This document shows, in pieces, positions 35,732-44,561 of a DNA stretch of 64,000 nt. How positions within the stretch are numbered: position 1 is the first letter of the stretch; each line of letters begins with the position of its first letter. The position numbers and the translations under genes are program-made. The notes under the pieces are model-generated. The model was not told where the DNA came from, made no database searches, and was given only the letters and a program-made list of their open reading frames with translations. Source of the DNA: CAZIKF01 sp964539825 (GTDB lineage Bacteria; Muiribacteriota; UBA6191); assembly GCA_964539825.1 (NCBI GenBank), contig CAZIKF010000013.1:1-64000 (forward strand), read 5' to 3'.

Positions 35732-36685
35732 TTGAAGATAAAATTCTGGGGGGTTAATGGTTCCATTGCATCCCCCTGCGACTCTGAACAAATTGAATCA
35801 AAGGTGCGGGAAGTTCTATGGGCTCTCAAACCGGACGATCTTAAGAACGAGTCTAGTCGAGAGAAATTTTTCAATTCTCTACCCCACCGGTTAAAGGGAA
35901 CCTATAAAGGGAATACCAGCTGTGTTCAGGTGGTGTCCTCCGATCAAACCCAGCTGATCCTTGACTCAGGGACAGGTGTGAGGAAACTTGCCCTGGAACT
36001 GATGAAGACCCCGCTAGGCAGGGGGCAGGGAGAGGTGCACATACTTTATTCCCATCTGCACTGGGATCACATCCAGGGCTTTCCTTTTTTTGTGCCCGCC
36101 TATATACCCGGCAATCAAATCCATATCTATGGAAGAATTGATTCACTCGAGGAGAAATTTCGGGCTCAGCTGTCTCATCCCTATTTCCCTCTTCTTTTTG
36201 ATCAATTGGGCGCAACTATCCATTTCCATGAATTGGAAAAGGAGCAGGAAATTCTAATCAAAAACGAGATTAAGGTTCAGACAGAAATGCTCTACCACCC
36301 CCAGGTATCCCACGCTTATAGCGTAGAGGAACAGGGCAAAAAAGTTGTATACATGACCGATTCGGAGTTCCACCTTGAAGATATGCAACTGATTCAAAAT
36401 GCGATTGAATTGTGCAAAGGTGCAGACGTCTTTATCTTTGACTGTCAATTCACCTTCCACGACGCTATCTCCAAGGTAGACTGGGGGCATTCCTCGATAT
36501 TCACGGGAATCGACATAGCCTCCTCAGCGGGAGCCAAGCGGCTATATCTCTTCCACCACGAACCAGCCTACGATGACACCAAGATCGAGTCCCTTCTGGA
36601 AGAAGGCTTTAAATACCGAGAAAAGGCCGGCAACAAAGACCTGGAACTAATAGCCGCCTATGATGGACTCGAAGTAAAGCTCTGA
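35732..36685 (+). CDS. Metallo-beta-lactamase-fold hydrolase (PhnP/phosphodiesterase-like)
   Basis: 317 aa from TTG 35732, giving the familiar start MKIKFWGVNGSIASP of MBL-fold hydrolases. Metal ligands are visible in SHLHWDHIQGFPFF (HxHxDH), a later DSEFHLED/VFIFDCQF Asp and a C-terminal LFHHEPAYDD His. Relatives include cyclic-nucleotide phosphodiesterases and PhnP-type phosphodiesterases. It is 68 bp after the Nudix gene and may belong to the same transcript. The last 12 coding bases including the stop (from 36674) form the start of palindromic element D. Confidence 0.88.
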   Translation: MKIKFWGVNGSIASPCDSEQIESKVREVLWALKPDDLKNESSREKFFNSLPHRLKGTYKGNTSCVQVVSSDQTQLILDSGTGVRKLALELMKTPLGRGQGEVHILYSHLHWDHIQGFPFFVPAYIPGNQIHIYGRIDSLEEKFRAQLSHPYFPLLFDQLGATIHFHELEKEQEILIKNEIKVQTEMLYHPQVSHAYSVEEQGKKVVYMTDSEFHLEDMQLIQNAIELCKGADVFIFDCQFTFHDAISKVDWGHSSIFTGIDIASSAGAKRLYLFHHEPAYDDTKIESLLEEGFKYREKAGNKDLELIAAYDGLEVKL

Positions 36686-37007
36686 GCCGATTTCTTGGGT
36701 TTTGGCGGCGTGTGTGCGCCAGGGAGTAACGCCTGAGTGCGGTTCCCTCGTTGAAGGTAGCCAGGCTACCTCCGCCTCACGAACCACCCCCAGCCATCAC
36801 TCCCTGGCACCCACACATCCACCACACCCAAGAAATCGACTCAGAGCTTTACNNNNNNNNNNNNNNNNNNNNNNNNNNNNNNNNNNNNNNNNNNNNNNNN
36901 NNNNNNNNNNNNNNNNNNNNNNNNNNNNNNNNNNNNNNNNNNNNNNNNNNNNCACTCCCTGGCACCCACACATCCACCACACCCAAGAAATCGACTCAGA
37001 GCTTTAC
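36674..37007 (+). repeat. Palindromic 3'-end element D (contains the assembly gap)
   Basis: The left arm starts inside the upstream CDS at 36674 (GTAAAGCTCTGAGCCGATTT). The right arm ends with its inverse (aaatcgactcagagctttac), present once before and once after the N run. The core hairpin is AGGTAG-ccagg-CTACCT (within 36755-36771), flanked by gcggttccctcgtt and cctcacgaaccaccccca. The interior is over 80% identical to element E by eye, while the outer arms differ and match each host gene's end. Confidence 0.88.
36853..36952. other. 100-N assembly gap flanked by identical 55-bp ends
   Basis: The 55 bp before the gap (36798-36852) and after it (36953-37007) are identical. This is the signature of two contigs overlapping by one assembly k-mer and joined with a default 100-N spacer. 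The real sequence is probably continuous here, with one copy of the 55 bp. Confidence 0.85.
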
Positions 37008-37017
37008 AGTTGGGAGT

Positions 37018-37521
37018 TCATTTGTGAATGATTTTTTCGTAGTATTTGCTCGCCTGTGATTCAACAAGGGGAAGTTCTATGCTTTGAAGCGCATAGTCTC
37101 TAAACTCGACAACCATTGGCCCTGGTATGGTGATGTCAAAATTTCCGACATGCGGGGACTCCGTTAGATCCATGTTGAATCTTAGATACCAGTCATAGCT
37201 GAGTGGGGTTATTCCAATTTTTACGTCAAAATGGTCAAGCATTAGACATTGAATACGGTTGTCGTCTAACAAGATGGACCGAAGTTCAAAAAAGCTGGTT
37301 TCTCTTTGGTAGAAATGATTGTCATCGTGCTCAAGCCAATCTTCAAATTGATACAGTTTGGCTTGTGAAGCAGACTTCTTTTCAAAAAAAAGAAGAACTA
37401 AGTTAAGGGCAGTTCTAAGTTCCGTAAACTCAACCTCACTTGAAGTGCTGAAGTTAGTACCTTCGGGCAGGGCGAATTCAGGACGGGGGCCAAATATGCT
37501 TTTTATAAAATTAAACACCAA
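37018..37521 (-). CDS. Hypothetical cytoplasmic protein
   Basis: 167 aa with a TTG start and no signal or membrane segment after the first helix (FNFIKSIFG). The sequence is acidic, with Phe/Tyr-rich strands (FDVKIGITPLSYDWYLRFNMDL). It looks like an immunity- or tail-fibre-neighbour-sized orphan, but nothing identifies it. It appears lower in GC than its neighbours and lies between palindromic elements D and E, so horizontal acquisition is possible. Confidence 0.5.
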   Translation of the reverse strand: MVFNFIKSIFGPRPEFALPEGTNFSTSSEVEFTELRTALNLVLLFFEKKSASQAKLYQFEDWLEHDDNHFYQRETSFFELRSILLDDNRIQCLMLDHFDVKIGITPLSYDWYLRFNMDLTESPHVGNFDITIPGPMVVEFRDYALQSIELPLVESQASKYYEKIIHK

Positions 37522-37629
37522 TTTCCAAAAAGGCTCTTTTTAGCTATTTTTCACTAAGATTTTACCCCTGAGAAGAGCAAGTCAAGAAACAAAAACGCAA
37601 AGCGACAAAGTCGCTTAAGTAAATTCTGA

Positions 37630-37809
37630 GATTTCGAGTGGGTCGAGTTCTGGGGTGTGGTGGATGTGTGGGTGTCAGGGAGTATCGTCTGGGGGTGGTT
37701 CGTGAGGAAGACGTGGCATAGTCACGTTTGACGAGGGAACCGCGCTCAGGCGTTGCTCCCTGGCAGCCAACACGCCGCCAAAACCCCAGAACTCGGCCTA
37801 CTCGAAATC
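37630..37809 (-). repeat. Palindromic 3'-end element E
   Basis: On the minus strand the right part starts inside the STAS gene (GATTTCGAG then the TAG stop, 37809-37798). The far arm repeats gatttcgag-tgggtcgagttctgggg in inverse (37630-37656). The core hairpin is ACGTG-actatgc-CACGT (37711-37727, minus strand), flanked by gcggttccctcgtc and cctcacgaacc. Nine coding bases plus the stop are therefore duplicated in inverted form 160 bp away. Confidence 0.9.
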
Positions 37810-38151
37810 CGCGAGGGCCTCGTCGTCGGTTTTGAATATGTTCAGGATACTTGTGAGTTGGAGTAGGTCGAAGATTCCGAAAACCTCTTCCGTCAGTGCG
37901 GAGAATTTTACGTCTCCTTCTTGAGCCTGGGCATTCTTGTAATTGGACATGATTACTCCGAGGTGGGTGGACACGATGAAATTGACTTCCGCCATATTCA
38001 AAACCAGCTTGTAATTGCCAGTTTGGAATTCGGAACTGAACAGGTTTTTGAAATCTTCCAGGGTGCTCATATCGAGTCTTCCCTTCACATGTAAAACCAC
38101 GACCCCTTTGTCGGAGTGTTCAAACCTTCGAGTCACTAATGAATTCGTCAT
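37798..38151 (-). CDS. STAS-domain protein (anti-sigma factor antagonist-like)
   Basis: 117 aa, one STAS domain of SpoIIAA/RsbV type: VVVLHVKGRLDMSTLEDFK, then LVLNMAEVNFIVSTHLGVI, where Ser/Thr of the usual D-S-S-G-L motif would be phosphorylated (here VSTHLGV, with His for Gly/Ser). Such proteins bind anti-sigma kinases in partner-switching regulation. A membrane sensor-like gene lies divergently at 38344. ATG start at 38151. Confidence 0.85.
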   Translation of the reverse strand: MTNSLVTRRFEHSDKGVVVLHVKGRLDMSTLEDFKNLFSSEFQTGNYKLVLNMAEVNFIVSTHLGVIMSNYKNAQAQEGDVKFSALTEEVFGIFDLLQLTSILNIFKTDDEALADFE

Positions 38152-38343
38152 ATCCTTCGTTTCCTTTTCTCTTCCAGCCTGATACTATGAGGATCTTCGG
38201 GTCCTCAACCTCACTGTGGCAACGACAATGGGCTCATCCTATCACATCCCCGATCCAATCTTCTATGGGACCGAATTCCCGGTACCCTGCCCGGTTCGCA
38301 AGAATGTTAAACTGATCTTTGAGATGGCAGGAATGGTGCGCAA

Positions 38344-39372
38344 ATGAAGGGTATTCAGGTTTCATTGCTAGTCCTTCATTTGCTTTCTTTGGTTCTTTCT
38401 CTTTCCCTGACTTTCATTGAGCAGGATTCAGTAGCAGGGCGCAAAACCCAATTACTGACGGATCTTGAATCCTTTCAGAGTGGTTTCGATTCCTACCTGG
38501 TACAGGCGCGTCAGAAAGTAGAACGGTGGTTTCAGGAGCCCACGGTTCAGTCTTTCAAGAGGTCCAAGCTCCGCAAAAAATTTGCCTTTGAACGCAAGAG
38601 TGATTTCCAGGATCATGCCATTCGCGTGTCGATCTATGAAATCCGTCAGAAGTCCATGAAATGGGAAGCCCGTCCCGTATTTGAAACCTTTAAGCCGGGA
38701 ATGGTATTTGATCGAATCACAGAGGCCTTGATGAATCACGCCTTAGAATTCACGGGTGAAGGAAGTGGTAAGAGTGATGGCGCACTTTCAAAATTCTCTG
38801 AAATGGCCTCTATTCTGATGCCTGGGAAAGGGATACAGAGTTTCACCACTCCTGGAGAATTTGTACCGTTGCAGTTCATGGGTGAGGACACCCTATTTTA
38901 TTGGAATGTTATTACCAAGAGGTGTCCACAGAGAGTGCGAAAATCTAAAGGAATTACAAAGTGTGTACGAGGCTTGTTTGTGGCAGAAATTGAAAGACGT
39001 CTTTTGCTGCGTGATTATTGGGAATCCCTTCCCAAAAGCCAAGAAGAGAAGCCCTTTGTCGTTTTTTTGGAGCAGAAGTCAGATCTTAAATTTGTGCATA
39101 GTATTTTACCCACAGATCATTTTGATAATCAGGCTGTTGCTGAGACAGTTGAGAGTACAATGAAGGATGGTTTCCCCTCGCTGTTGGTTGAGCCGGAGGC
39201 CCAGGTTGGTGTCTTCCCGTCACCCCAGGTCAGACAGGTACTCATGGGAGTCTATCGAGAAGGTTTTTCTACTCTTTCGATCAAAGCAGTTCTTCAGGGA
39301 GCCTTGATTTCAGCAGTACTTTTCTTAGCTTTATTCCTGTTCACAGGGGGTTTTTGCAGCCGGTCGCAGTAA
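38344..39372 (+). CDS. Membrane protein with periplasmic domain, possibly a truncated sensor
   Basis: 342 aa with an N-terminal membrane helix (about 6-24), a periplasmic domain of about 285 residues, and a second helix (about 313-335) directly followed by CSRSQ and a TAA. The topology is that of the input half of a receptor that would normally continue into HAMP and output domains. The TAA lies inside the 48-bp repeat that also ends mqnA. Truncation by arrival of that repeat is possible. The neighbouring STAS gene suggests a partner-switch sensor origin. Confidence 0.6.
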   Translation: MKGIQVSLLVLHLLSLVLSLSLTFIEQDSVAGRKTQLLTDLESFQSGFDSYLVQARQKVERWFQEPTVQSFKRSKLRKKFAFERKSDFQDHAIRVSIYEIRQKSMKWEARPVFETFKPGMVFDRITEALMNHALEFTGEGSGKSDGALSKFSEMASILMPGKGIQSFTTPGEFVPLQFMGEDTLFYWNVITKRCPQRVRKSKGITKCVRGLFVAEIERRLLLRDYWESLPKSQEEKPFVVFLEQKSDLKFVHSILPTDHFDNQAVAETVESTMKDGFPSLLVEPEAQVGVFPSPQVRQVLMGVYREGFSTLSIKAVLQGALISAVLFLALFLFTGGFCSRSQ

Positions 39373-39398
39373 AAGGCAATTCTCCGACAGCCTCCTAG
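39351..39398 (+). repeat. 48-bp 3'-end repeat, copy 1
   Basis: 45 of 48 bases match the copy at 45387-45434. It spans the junction of two convergent genes and contains the stop codons of both: TAA for the + gene (39370-39372) and, through cta at 39395-39397, TAG for the minus gene. The sequence starts with TTTTT and ends with CCTAG, and has a weak internal hairpin around GTCG/CGAC. Confidence 0.85.
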
Positions 39399-40513
39399 GA
39401 AGACTTTGGAAGAATGAGGTTTTGGGAATTCTCCGCTCCCATCCCTGGTTTCTTCTCAAGTGTGTGATTGAAGAACAGGTGCTGGGACAATGGGATCATT
39501 TGGAGGGTAGGATCTTTAATTCGAATCCCTTGTTTGAGATTGGCCTCAAGGATTACGATTTCCACCTTTTCCTGCTCCATCCGGGATCTAAGTTTCCACT
39601 CCAGGGCTTCAAAGGTCTTGATGAAAGATCGTTCAGCGGCTCTTCCATTGGAACTTGATGCTGGAAACTGAATCGGTTCTATCTGAGCGAAGCGCTTGAG
39701 CATGCGAGCCTCTGTATAAACGAAGTGGTTACGGATGAGCTTTAAATCTCCACCGGTTTCTTGGAGGTCTTTTTTAATTCTTCTGACAAGTTCTGGCTGT
39801 TCTTGAAGAACCGGACTCTTCAAGGTTCGTTTCCAGGTAAAGGCATGATGCTTTTCAACAGAATCCACGATTCCCTGTAGACGGTCATGAAATCGATTCC
39901 AATGAAAGAGCTTTAGAGTAGCGAGTTTTTCGATGAGAGTTTCGATCGCTTCCTTCTCCAGATCTAATCTGGCCTGAAAATTGAGTAGTTGTGAGTAATG
40001 GGGGCCGTCGATATGCTCAATGGCGGCACTGTTTCCCTCTCGAATCAGCTCGGTTAGAAAGGCGGATATATTGCGAAGTCGGCGTCGAATCTGAACCATA
40101 TTTTCAGACCCTTCACTTAGGAAGCCCTGTAATTGTTGAATCCTCACCTTGAGTTCTTTGAGAGACATGGATTTGGTTTCCTTGAGGAAATCCAGAAAGA
40201 ATCGAAAAGTATCCAGCGTATTTTCATAAATGGAAAATAGGTCCTGGTAGTAACTTTGCTGGACTTCGTGCAATGTTTCCAAAGACGGCTTAGATTGGGT
40301 AAGAACTTTGATTTCTCGACGGGGGCGCCGAGCGGGTGCCTTTTTAGAGCCGGGAACGTTAACCTGGCGCGATCGAAGATATTTTTCAAGTGGCTTTATC
40401 ATTCTTTGCAGCTTGGTAGGCACCTGCGAACCAGACTCTTCGGCTCCAAGAGAATAAGATGGGGAGCAAAGCAGCAGAATCATCGTGCAAAAAACAAAAA
40501 ATTGAGGTCTCAT
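39395..40513 (-). CDS. Exported helical (coiled-coil) protein
   Basis: 372 aa with a signal peptide (FFVFCTMILLLCSPSYSLG). The mature protein is almost entirely alpha-helical with heptad-like patterns (about 75-310). A basic segment (KKAPARRPRREIK) lies near residue 60. It is divergent from secG with about 140 bp between. The stop is within the 48-bp repeat. Function unknown; periplasmic scaffold-like. Confidence 0.65.
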   Translation of the reverse strand: MRPQFFVFCTMILLLCSPSYSLGAEESGSQVPTKLQRMIKPLEKYLRSRQVNVPGSKKAPARRPRREIKVLTQSKPSLETLHEVQQSYYQDLFSIYENTLDTFRFFLDFLKETKSMSLKELKVRIQQLQGFLSEGSENMVQIRRRLRNISAFLTELIREGNSAAIEHIDGPHYSQLLNFQARLDLEKEAIETLIEKLATLKLFHWNRFHDRLQGIVDSVEKHHAFTWKRTLKSPVLQEQPELVRRIKKDLQETGGDLKLIRNHFVYTEARMLKRFAQIEPIQFPASSSNGRAAERSFIKTFEALEWKLRSRMEQEKVEIVILEANLKQGIRIKDPTLQMIPLSQHLFFNHTLEKKPGMGAENSQNLILPKSS

Positions 40514-40656
40514 ATCACTTCTCTTCGTTCAAATTTGTATCGATATTAACGATTTTGAACGTTTGAACCCATAGGGTTGAAATCTATCTTGCCCCTTCGT
40601 AAAGCATATGGTTTAATGTTCCCTCATTCTTTGCGGGTTCTGTGCCCGAGGCTTAA

Positions 40657-40986
40657 ATGTACGATCTATTCATAGTCATTCATGTACTTGTAGCAGTCCT
40701 ACTCATCGGCGTGGTCCTATTTCAAGCGGACGAGGGTTCTGGCCTGGGGGGAGCTTTCGGGACTTCTCTTGGAGCCGGTGGTTCGTCAATGTTCGGAAAA
40801 AAGGGGGCCGCAGGAGTTGTGACCCGCTTTACCGCAATTCTTGTGACTATTTTCTTAATCACGTCCTTTGCTCTAACCTTAATTATTTCCAAGGACTATG
40901 TTGATCGCGAAGAATTTTACCAGGGAGGCCGACAGGCTCCGGTTACCGCTCCCACCGCTCCACCCCCATCTCCAACTGGTTTCTAG
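40657..40986 (+). CDS. secG: Preprotein translocase subunit SecG
   Basis: 109 aa. Two membrane helices (about 4-21 and 58-77) flank the conserved cytoplasmic loop QADEGSGLGGAFG...MFGKKGAAGVVTRFT, the SecG signature. The C-terminal tail is Pro/Thr-rich. It assists SecYEG-mediated export. ATG at 40657. Confidence 0.95.
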   Translation: MYDLFIVIHVLVAVLLIGVVLFQADEGSGLGGAFGTSLGAGGSSMFGKKGAAGVVTRFTAILVTIFLITSFALTLIISKDYVDREEFYQGGRQAPVTAPTAPPPSPTGF

Positions 40987-41104
40987 ATTCAGACCTGAAC
41001 AAAGCTTTGCTCATCTGTAAAGTTTTGAAGACCTTTGGTCCATTTCAAAATTCTATGCTGAGAATCTTCTGAATTCCAGTACTCCTTTGGACGAATGAAT
41101 TTTG

Positions 41105-41635
41105 ATGAAGTCCCCTTATAGCATTGTCATTACGGCCATTTCAATCCTGCTTATCCTTGCTGCCATCCCAAGAGTCACTCTCTATGGATCTCATCTTAGA
41201 GATGAGCCCGGGCTGAGTCTTATGTTTCTGCTCGCGCAGGATGATGGGGGATTTCAAGAGGCACTTAAAATGGCATTAAAACCATTTCCAGTTCATTTGA
41301 AATTTCTGAAGTCCCGACCGAAATCTTTGCCCAGGGGAACTCTTCTCCTGGAAGGTCTTGTATCTCACCAACCTCTACAGCAAGGGCTGTATACGACGTT
41401 TGGACGAATGGGCATACCTGAGGACTTTCAAACCAGCTACATGGAAGCCAATTTACAGATTGTGGGTTCACTAAGTGATGGAAGACCAATACGAGAGCAT
41501 TGGATTTTGGAAAGTCATGGTTCGGGTGAGTATTCATCTAAAAGGGCACTTGCTGCTGATCTATGTCGAGGATTTAGCCTGGAAATCAAGAATTGGCTCT
41601 TAGAAATCCCCATTTCAGAGCCTTTGAATCCCTGA
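41105..41635 (+). CDS. Hypothetical protein with one N-terminal membrane segment
   Basis: 176 aa from ATG 41105 (TTG at 41102 would add one residue). The N-terminal hydrophobic segment (VITAISILLILAAI) could be an anchor or signal. The remainder is a small alpha/beta region with basic patches (FLKSRPKSLPRG). It converges with the HEAT-PilT gene, 22 bp apart. No family recognised. Confidence 0.6.
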   Translation: MKSPYSIVITAISILLILAAIPRVTLYGSHLRDEPGLSLMFLLAQDDGGFQEALKMALKPFPVHLKFLKSRPKSLPRGTLLLEGLVSHQPLQQGLYTTFGRMGIPEDFQTSYMEANLQIVGSLSDGRPIREHWILESHGSGEYSSKRALAADLCRGFSLEIKNWLLEIPISEPLNP

Positions 41636-41657
41636 ATCCACCTGGATTCCCTGGGGA

Positions 41658-44342
41658 TTAGGTGCGGAATGTTTTTGGGTCGATCACATGGGGCCAGGCT
41701 TCTTCAAGGCTGACTTCCTGGGTGTGAACCAGTGTTTTTAGAACCTGATCAAGAGATACCATTCCCTCTTTTTTAGAGGTTTCAATCATGGTTGGTAACT
41801 GTTCGGTTTTTCCATCACGGATGATATTGCGTACGGCGGGGGTACTTATCAATACCTCACAGGCGGGAATTCTGTAACGACCTGACTTATGACGGAGCAG
41901 CCTTTGGCTTATGATAGATCTCAGGTTGAACGCGATTTGTTTACGAATATGGTTTTGCTGACCATGAGGAAAGAAATCCATGAGCTGTTCAACCGCTGTA
42001 CTACAGGTGGGAGCATGGAGTGTAGTCAACACCAGGTGACCTGTACCAGAAAGGGTCAGCGCGGTTTCCACGCTTTCTTGATCCCGCAATTCCCCAATGA
42101 GAATTACATCGGGGTCTTCGCGCAGGGTAGCGCGGATTCCTATGGGAAAAGAACTAACATCATTGTGTACTTCTCTTTGAGAGATATAACAGAGTCTGGA
42201 CTGGTGAACAAATTCGATAGGATCTTCAATGCAGATGACTCTTTTGTGTACCAGGGCGTTGAGGTAATGAACCATCGCGGCCAGAGTAGATGTTTTACCC
42301 GAGCCGGTTGGGCCGGTAAGAACCACTAATCCATTTTCAACGGAAACAATTTTTTGCATGGTGGGAACCGGAAGGTTCAGAGATTCGAAACTTGGAACCT
42401 GATCGGTGATGAATCTACCTGCAAGTTCAAAGCCTGACATGGTTTTAAAAATATTGATTCTAAGTCGCAGCGACTTGGAGGTTTCATAGGATGCGTCAAC
42501 TTGCAGATTTTGCGAGAGACGCTTTAGCTGGGATTCGGATAGAATTTCGTGAAAAAAGGCGCTGATATGCCCCTCGCTTAAAGGATCTGTTTTCATGGGA
42601 GAAAGTCTTCCCTTTACCCTTAGAATAGGAGGGTGGAAACATTTCAAATGAATATCGGATGCCAGTAGATTGGAGCCTTGTTCGAATAGTTCACCCAGTG
42701 AGATTGAGTAGGCAATCGGCTCAGGAAGGACTACACCGGCATCGAGCAATGTTTTGGTAGAGGATAGTTTTTCACCACGGGCATCAGGAGCCTTCCTTGG
42801 GGAAGATACTTCAAGGGCACAAGCCGCTGATGACTCCATTTTTAGAAGGTCAGGGTTTTTACGGCGGAGTTGCTGTTCAAGCAGTTCCTGGTTCGCGAGT
42901 CGCAAGTTTCTGAGAACGAGTATGGGTGAATCTAAATTGCGAATTTGGTCCAATAGATCGGGTCCCCCTTCCATCTCCAAGGTCTCCAGGGTTCTTAATG
43001 ACCAAAACCCTATATTCTTGTTGGTGGAAAGGCACCCTTCCAAGAGAGTTGGAATGGGATGATTGGAGAGTCTGGGGAAGAGCTCGCTGGCCTTCTGGCG
43101 TACTTCCCAATCCGGATTGTCGAAGGCATCTAAGAAAATTTCGTTGGATTCTTCTGAGTTAATGGCCAGTACGGCTTCCAATGCCAGAAGCCGGATCTCC
43201 CTGTTCCCCGATTGTATCAGGGAGGCGATATCTGCCAGGGTAGTTTCCTCACCGATAGCGACCAGGCTCTTCAAGGCCCAGAATACGCGGTCTTCAGTCT
43301 CGTTACGCAAGGCCTCCAATAATGGGGTCACCGAATAGGTACCCAGGCTAACAACCTTGTCCATAGCAAGTTTGCGAATGGCCCACCTTGAATCTGAGAA
43401 ACAACTTATCAAGATTCGAGCCGTCTCCTGAGATGGAATGTGCCCGAGATTAGAAATGGCCAGATACCTTGTGCGGTGGTCTTCATGACTAAAGAGAAAC
43501 CTGGTTTCCGTTAAAATGGAAGGTTCCGCTGGCTCTGAAAGAACTTTCAGGAGGACCTCGAGGATTCTGGGTTCCGGATTCTGCTGGAGATTTTTTAATA
43601 TCTCCGCCCTTTGAGAATGAACTAGTTTCTTGAGGGAACGGCCAACTTCCTCACTGATTAGGAAGGAATCCGTCTTGAGGAAATTCAAGAGCGATTTGAC
43701 GACTCTGCCATCGTTGATTTCACCCAGGTTTGAAACCGCAAACACCTGCAGTTGCTCATTTTGAGGTTCCTGCTTAAGAAACTGTGAGAAGTAGGGGATC
43801 GCAGAGCTTCCCAGGATGAGTGCCAGGATCTTGAATGTCCAGAATCGTTGATGAGCATTTGATGAAGGGAACTTTTGTTCCAAGAAATCAATGGAGTTCT
43901 GTCCCTTTTGAGCCAATACCTTGGAAGCCTTTTCTCGGACGTCCCACGAATCCGTCCCCAGGGCATCAAATAGAAAATCCAGATCCCCATCCGCGCTGTC
44001 TGGACTCATGCTCTCCATGATTTTCTTTTTGATGTGGTTTTCACCGTTTTCAAAAAGGAAACGCAGAGTGGGGATATCATCTAAATTGTGGTCAAAAACC
44101 GCTATAGAGGCCCAGTAGCAAAGGTTTTGCTTCTGAAAATTATCGGACTCATTTCGGATGGCTTCCTGTAGGTGTTTCAAACCGGTGCTCCCCTGTGAAC
44201 CGATTAGATCTGCTCCTCCACGGCGCAGGTTCCAGTCCTCATGCCTGAGCAATTTCACTGCTTTTGTGAGGGCTTCACCTGGAGAGGAGGCCAGAAGAGT
44301 TCGTAAGGAATCTAATTCTGAATTTGAGGGGAACTCACTCAT
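41658..44342 (-). CDS. HEAT-repeat array fused to a PilT twitching-motility ATPase
   Basis: 894 aa from ATG 44342 (GGAG upstream). The frame extends to 44492, but the extra 50 residues are not protein-like. Residues about 1-530 are HEAT/PBS-lyase repeats (DSWDVREKASKVL; DNPDWEVRQKASELF; DSRWAIRKLAMDKV). From about 570 the protein is PilT: N-terminal PAS-like domain, Walker A GPTGSGKT at 677-684, Walker B (DPDVILIGELRD), His box (LVLTTLHA) and the PilT-specific AVRNIIRDGK. PilT hexamers retract type IV pili. Usual PilT is about 350 aa, so the array is a large extra module, probably for protein docking. Confidence 0.93.
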   Translation of the reverse strand: MSEFPSNSELDSLRTLLASSPGEALTKAVKLLRHEDWNLRRGGADLIGSQGSTGLKHLQEAIRNESDNFQKQNLCYWASIAVFDHNLDDIPTLRFLFENGENHIKKKIMESMSPDSADGDLDFLFDALGTDSWDVREKASKVLAQKGQNSIDFLEQKFPSSNAHQRFWTFKILALILGSSAIPYFSQFLKQEPQNEQLQVFAVSNLGEINDGRVVKSLLNFLKTDSFLISEEVGRSLKKLVHSQRAEILKNLQQNPEPRILEVLLKVLSEPAEPSILTETRFLFSHEDHRTRYLAISNLGHIPSQETARILISCFSDSRWAIRKLAMDKVVSLGTYSVTPLLEALRNETEDRVFWALKSLVAIGEETTLADIASLIQSGNREIRLLALEAVLAINSEESNEIFLDAFDNPDWEVRQKASELFPRLSNHPIPTLLEGCLSTNKNIGFWSLRTLETLEMEGGPDLLDQIRNLDSPILVLRNLRLANQELLEQQLRRKNPDLLKMESSAACALEVSSPRKAPDARGEKLSSTKTLLDAGVVLPEPIAYSISLGELFEQGSNLLASDIHLKCFHPPILRVKGRLSPMKTDPLSEGHISAFFHEILSESQLKRLSQNLQVDASYETSKSLRLRINIFKTMSGFELAGRFITDQVPSFESLNLPVPTMQKIVSVENGLVVLTGPTGSGKTSTLAAMVHYLNALVHKRVICIEDPIEFVHQSRLCYISQREVHNDVSSFPIGIRATLREDPDVILIGELRDQESVETALTLSGTGHLVLTTLHAPTCSTAVEQLMDFFPHGQQNHIRKQIAFNLRSIISQRLLRHKSGRYRIPACEVLISTPAVRNIIRDGKTEQLPTMIETSKKEGMVSLDQVLKTLVHTQEVSLEEAWPHVIDPKTFRT

Positions 44343-44433
44343 GGAAGGCTCCGAAGAGAAAATCATTCTATCACATTGTTGAGGGCAGTTTACTCTAATG
44401 CAGAGTGGCCTTTTAGATGTTATGAGGCTACAC

Positions 44434-44549
44434 CTTGGAACAATGGAATTAATGGAAGCAATAGAATAAAGATTAACAGCTTCAACTAACACTAGAATCC
44501 CACTTTATCTTCCTTCCATGGATTCGATTGTTTCTATTGTTTCCAATGA
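44434..44549. repeat. Imperfect inverted repeat in the divergent promoter region
   Basis: GGAAGCAATAGAA (about 44453-44465) pairs with TTCTATTGTTTCC (about 44532-44544). Similarity extends outward (ttggaacaatgg against its inverse). It lies between the divergent HEAT-PilT and mqnA genes, where a regulatory site or another quasi-palindrome would fit. It lacks the core of elements A-H. Confidence 0.45.
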
Positions 44550-44561
44550 TTCTTCTCCCTT

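Noticed and set aside
36798..37007. True tandem duplication around the N run
   Set aside because: Two exactly identical 55-bp copies flanking exactly 100 N fit a contig-end overlap with a default spacer better than a biological repeat.
39422..39658. Continuation of the truncated receptor in another frame after 39372
   Set aside because: A one-base shift would keep a frame open to about 39658, but it is antisense to a well-formed exported protein gene and does not resemble HAMP or any output domain.
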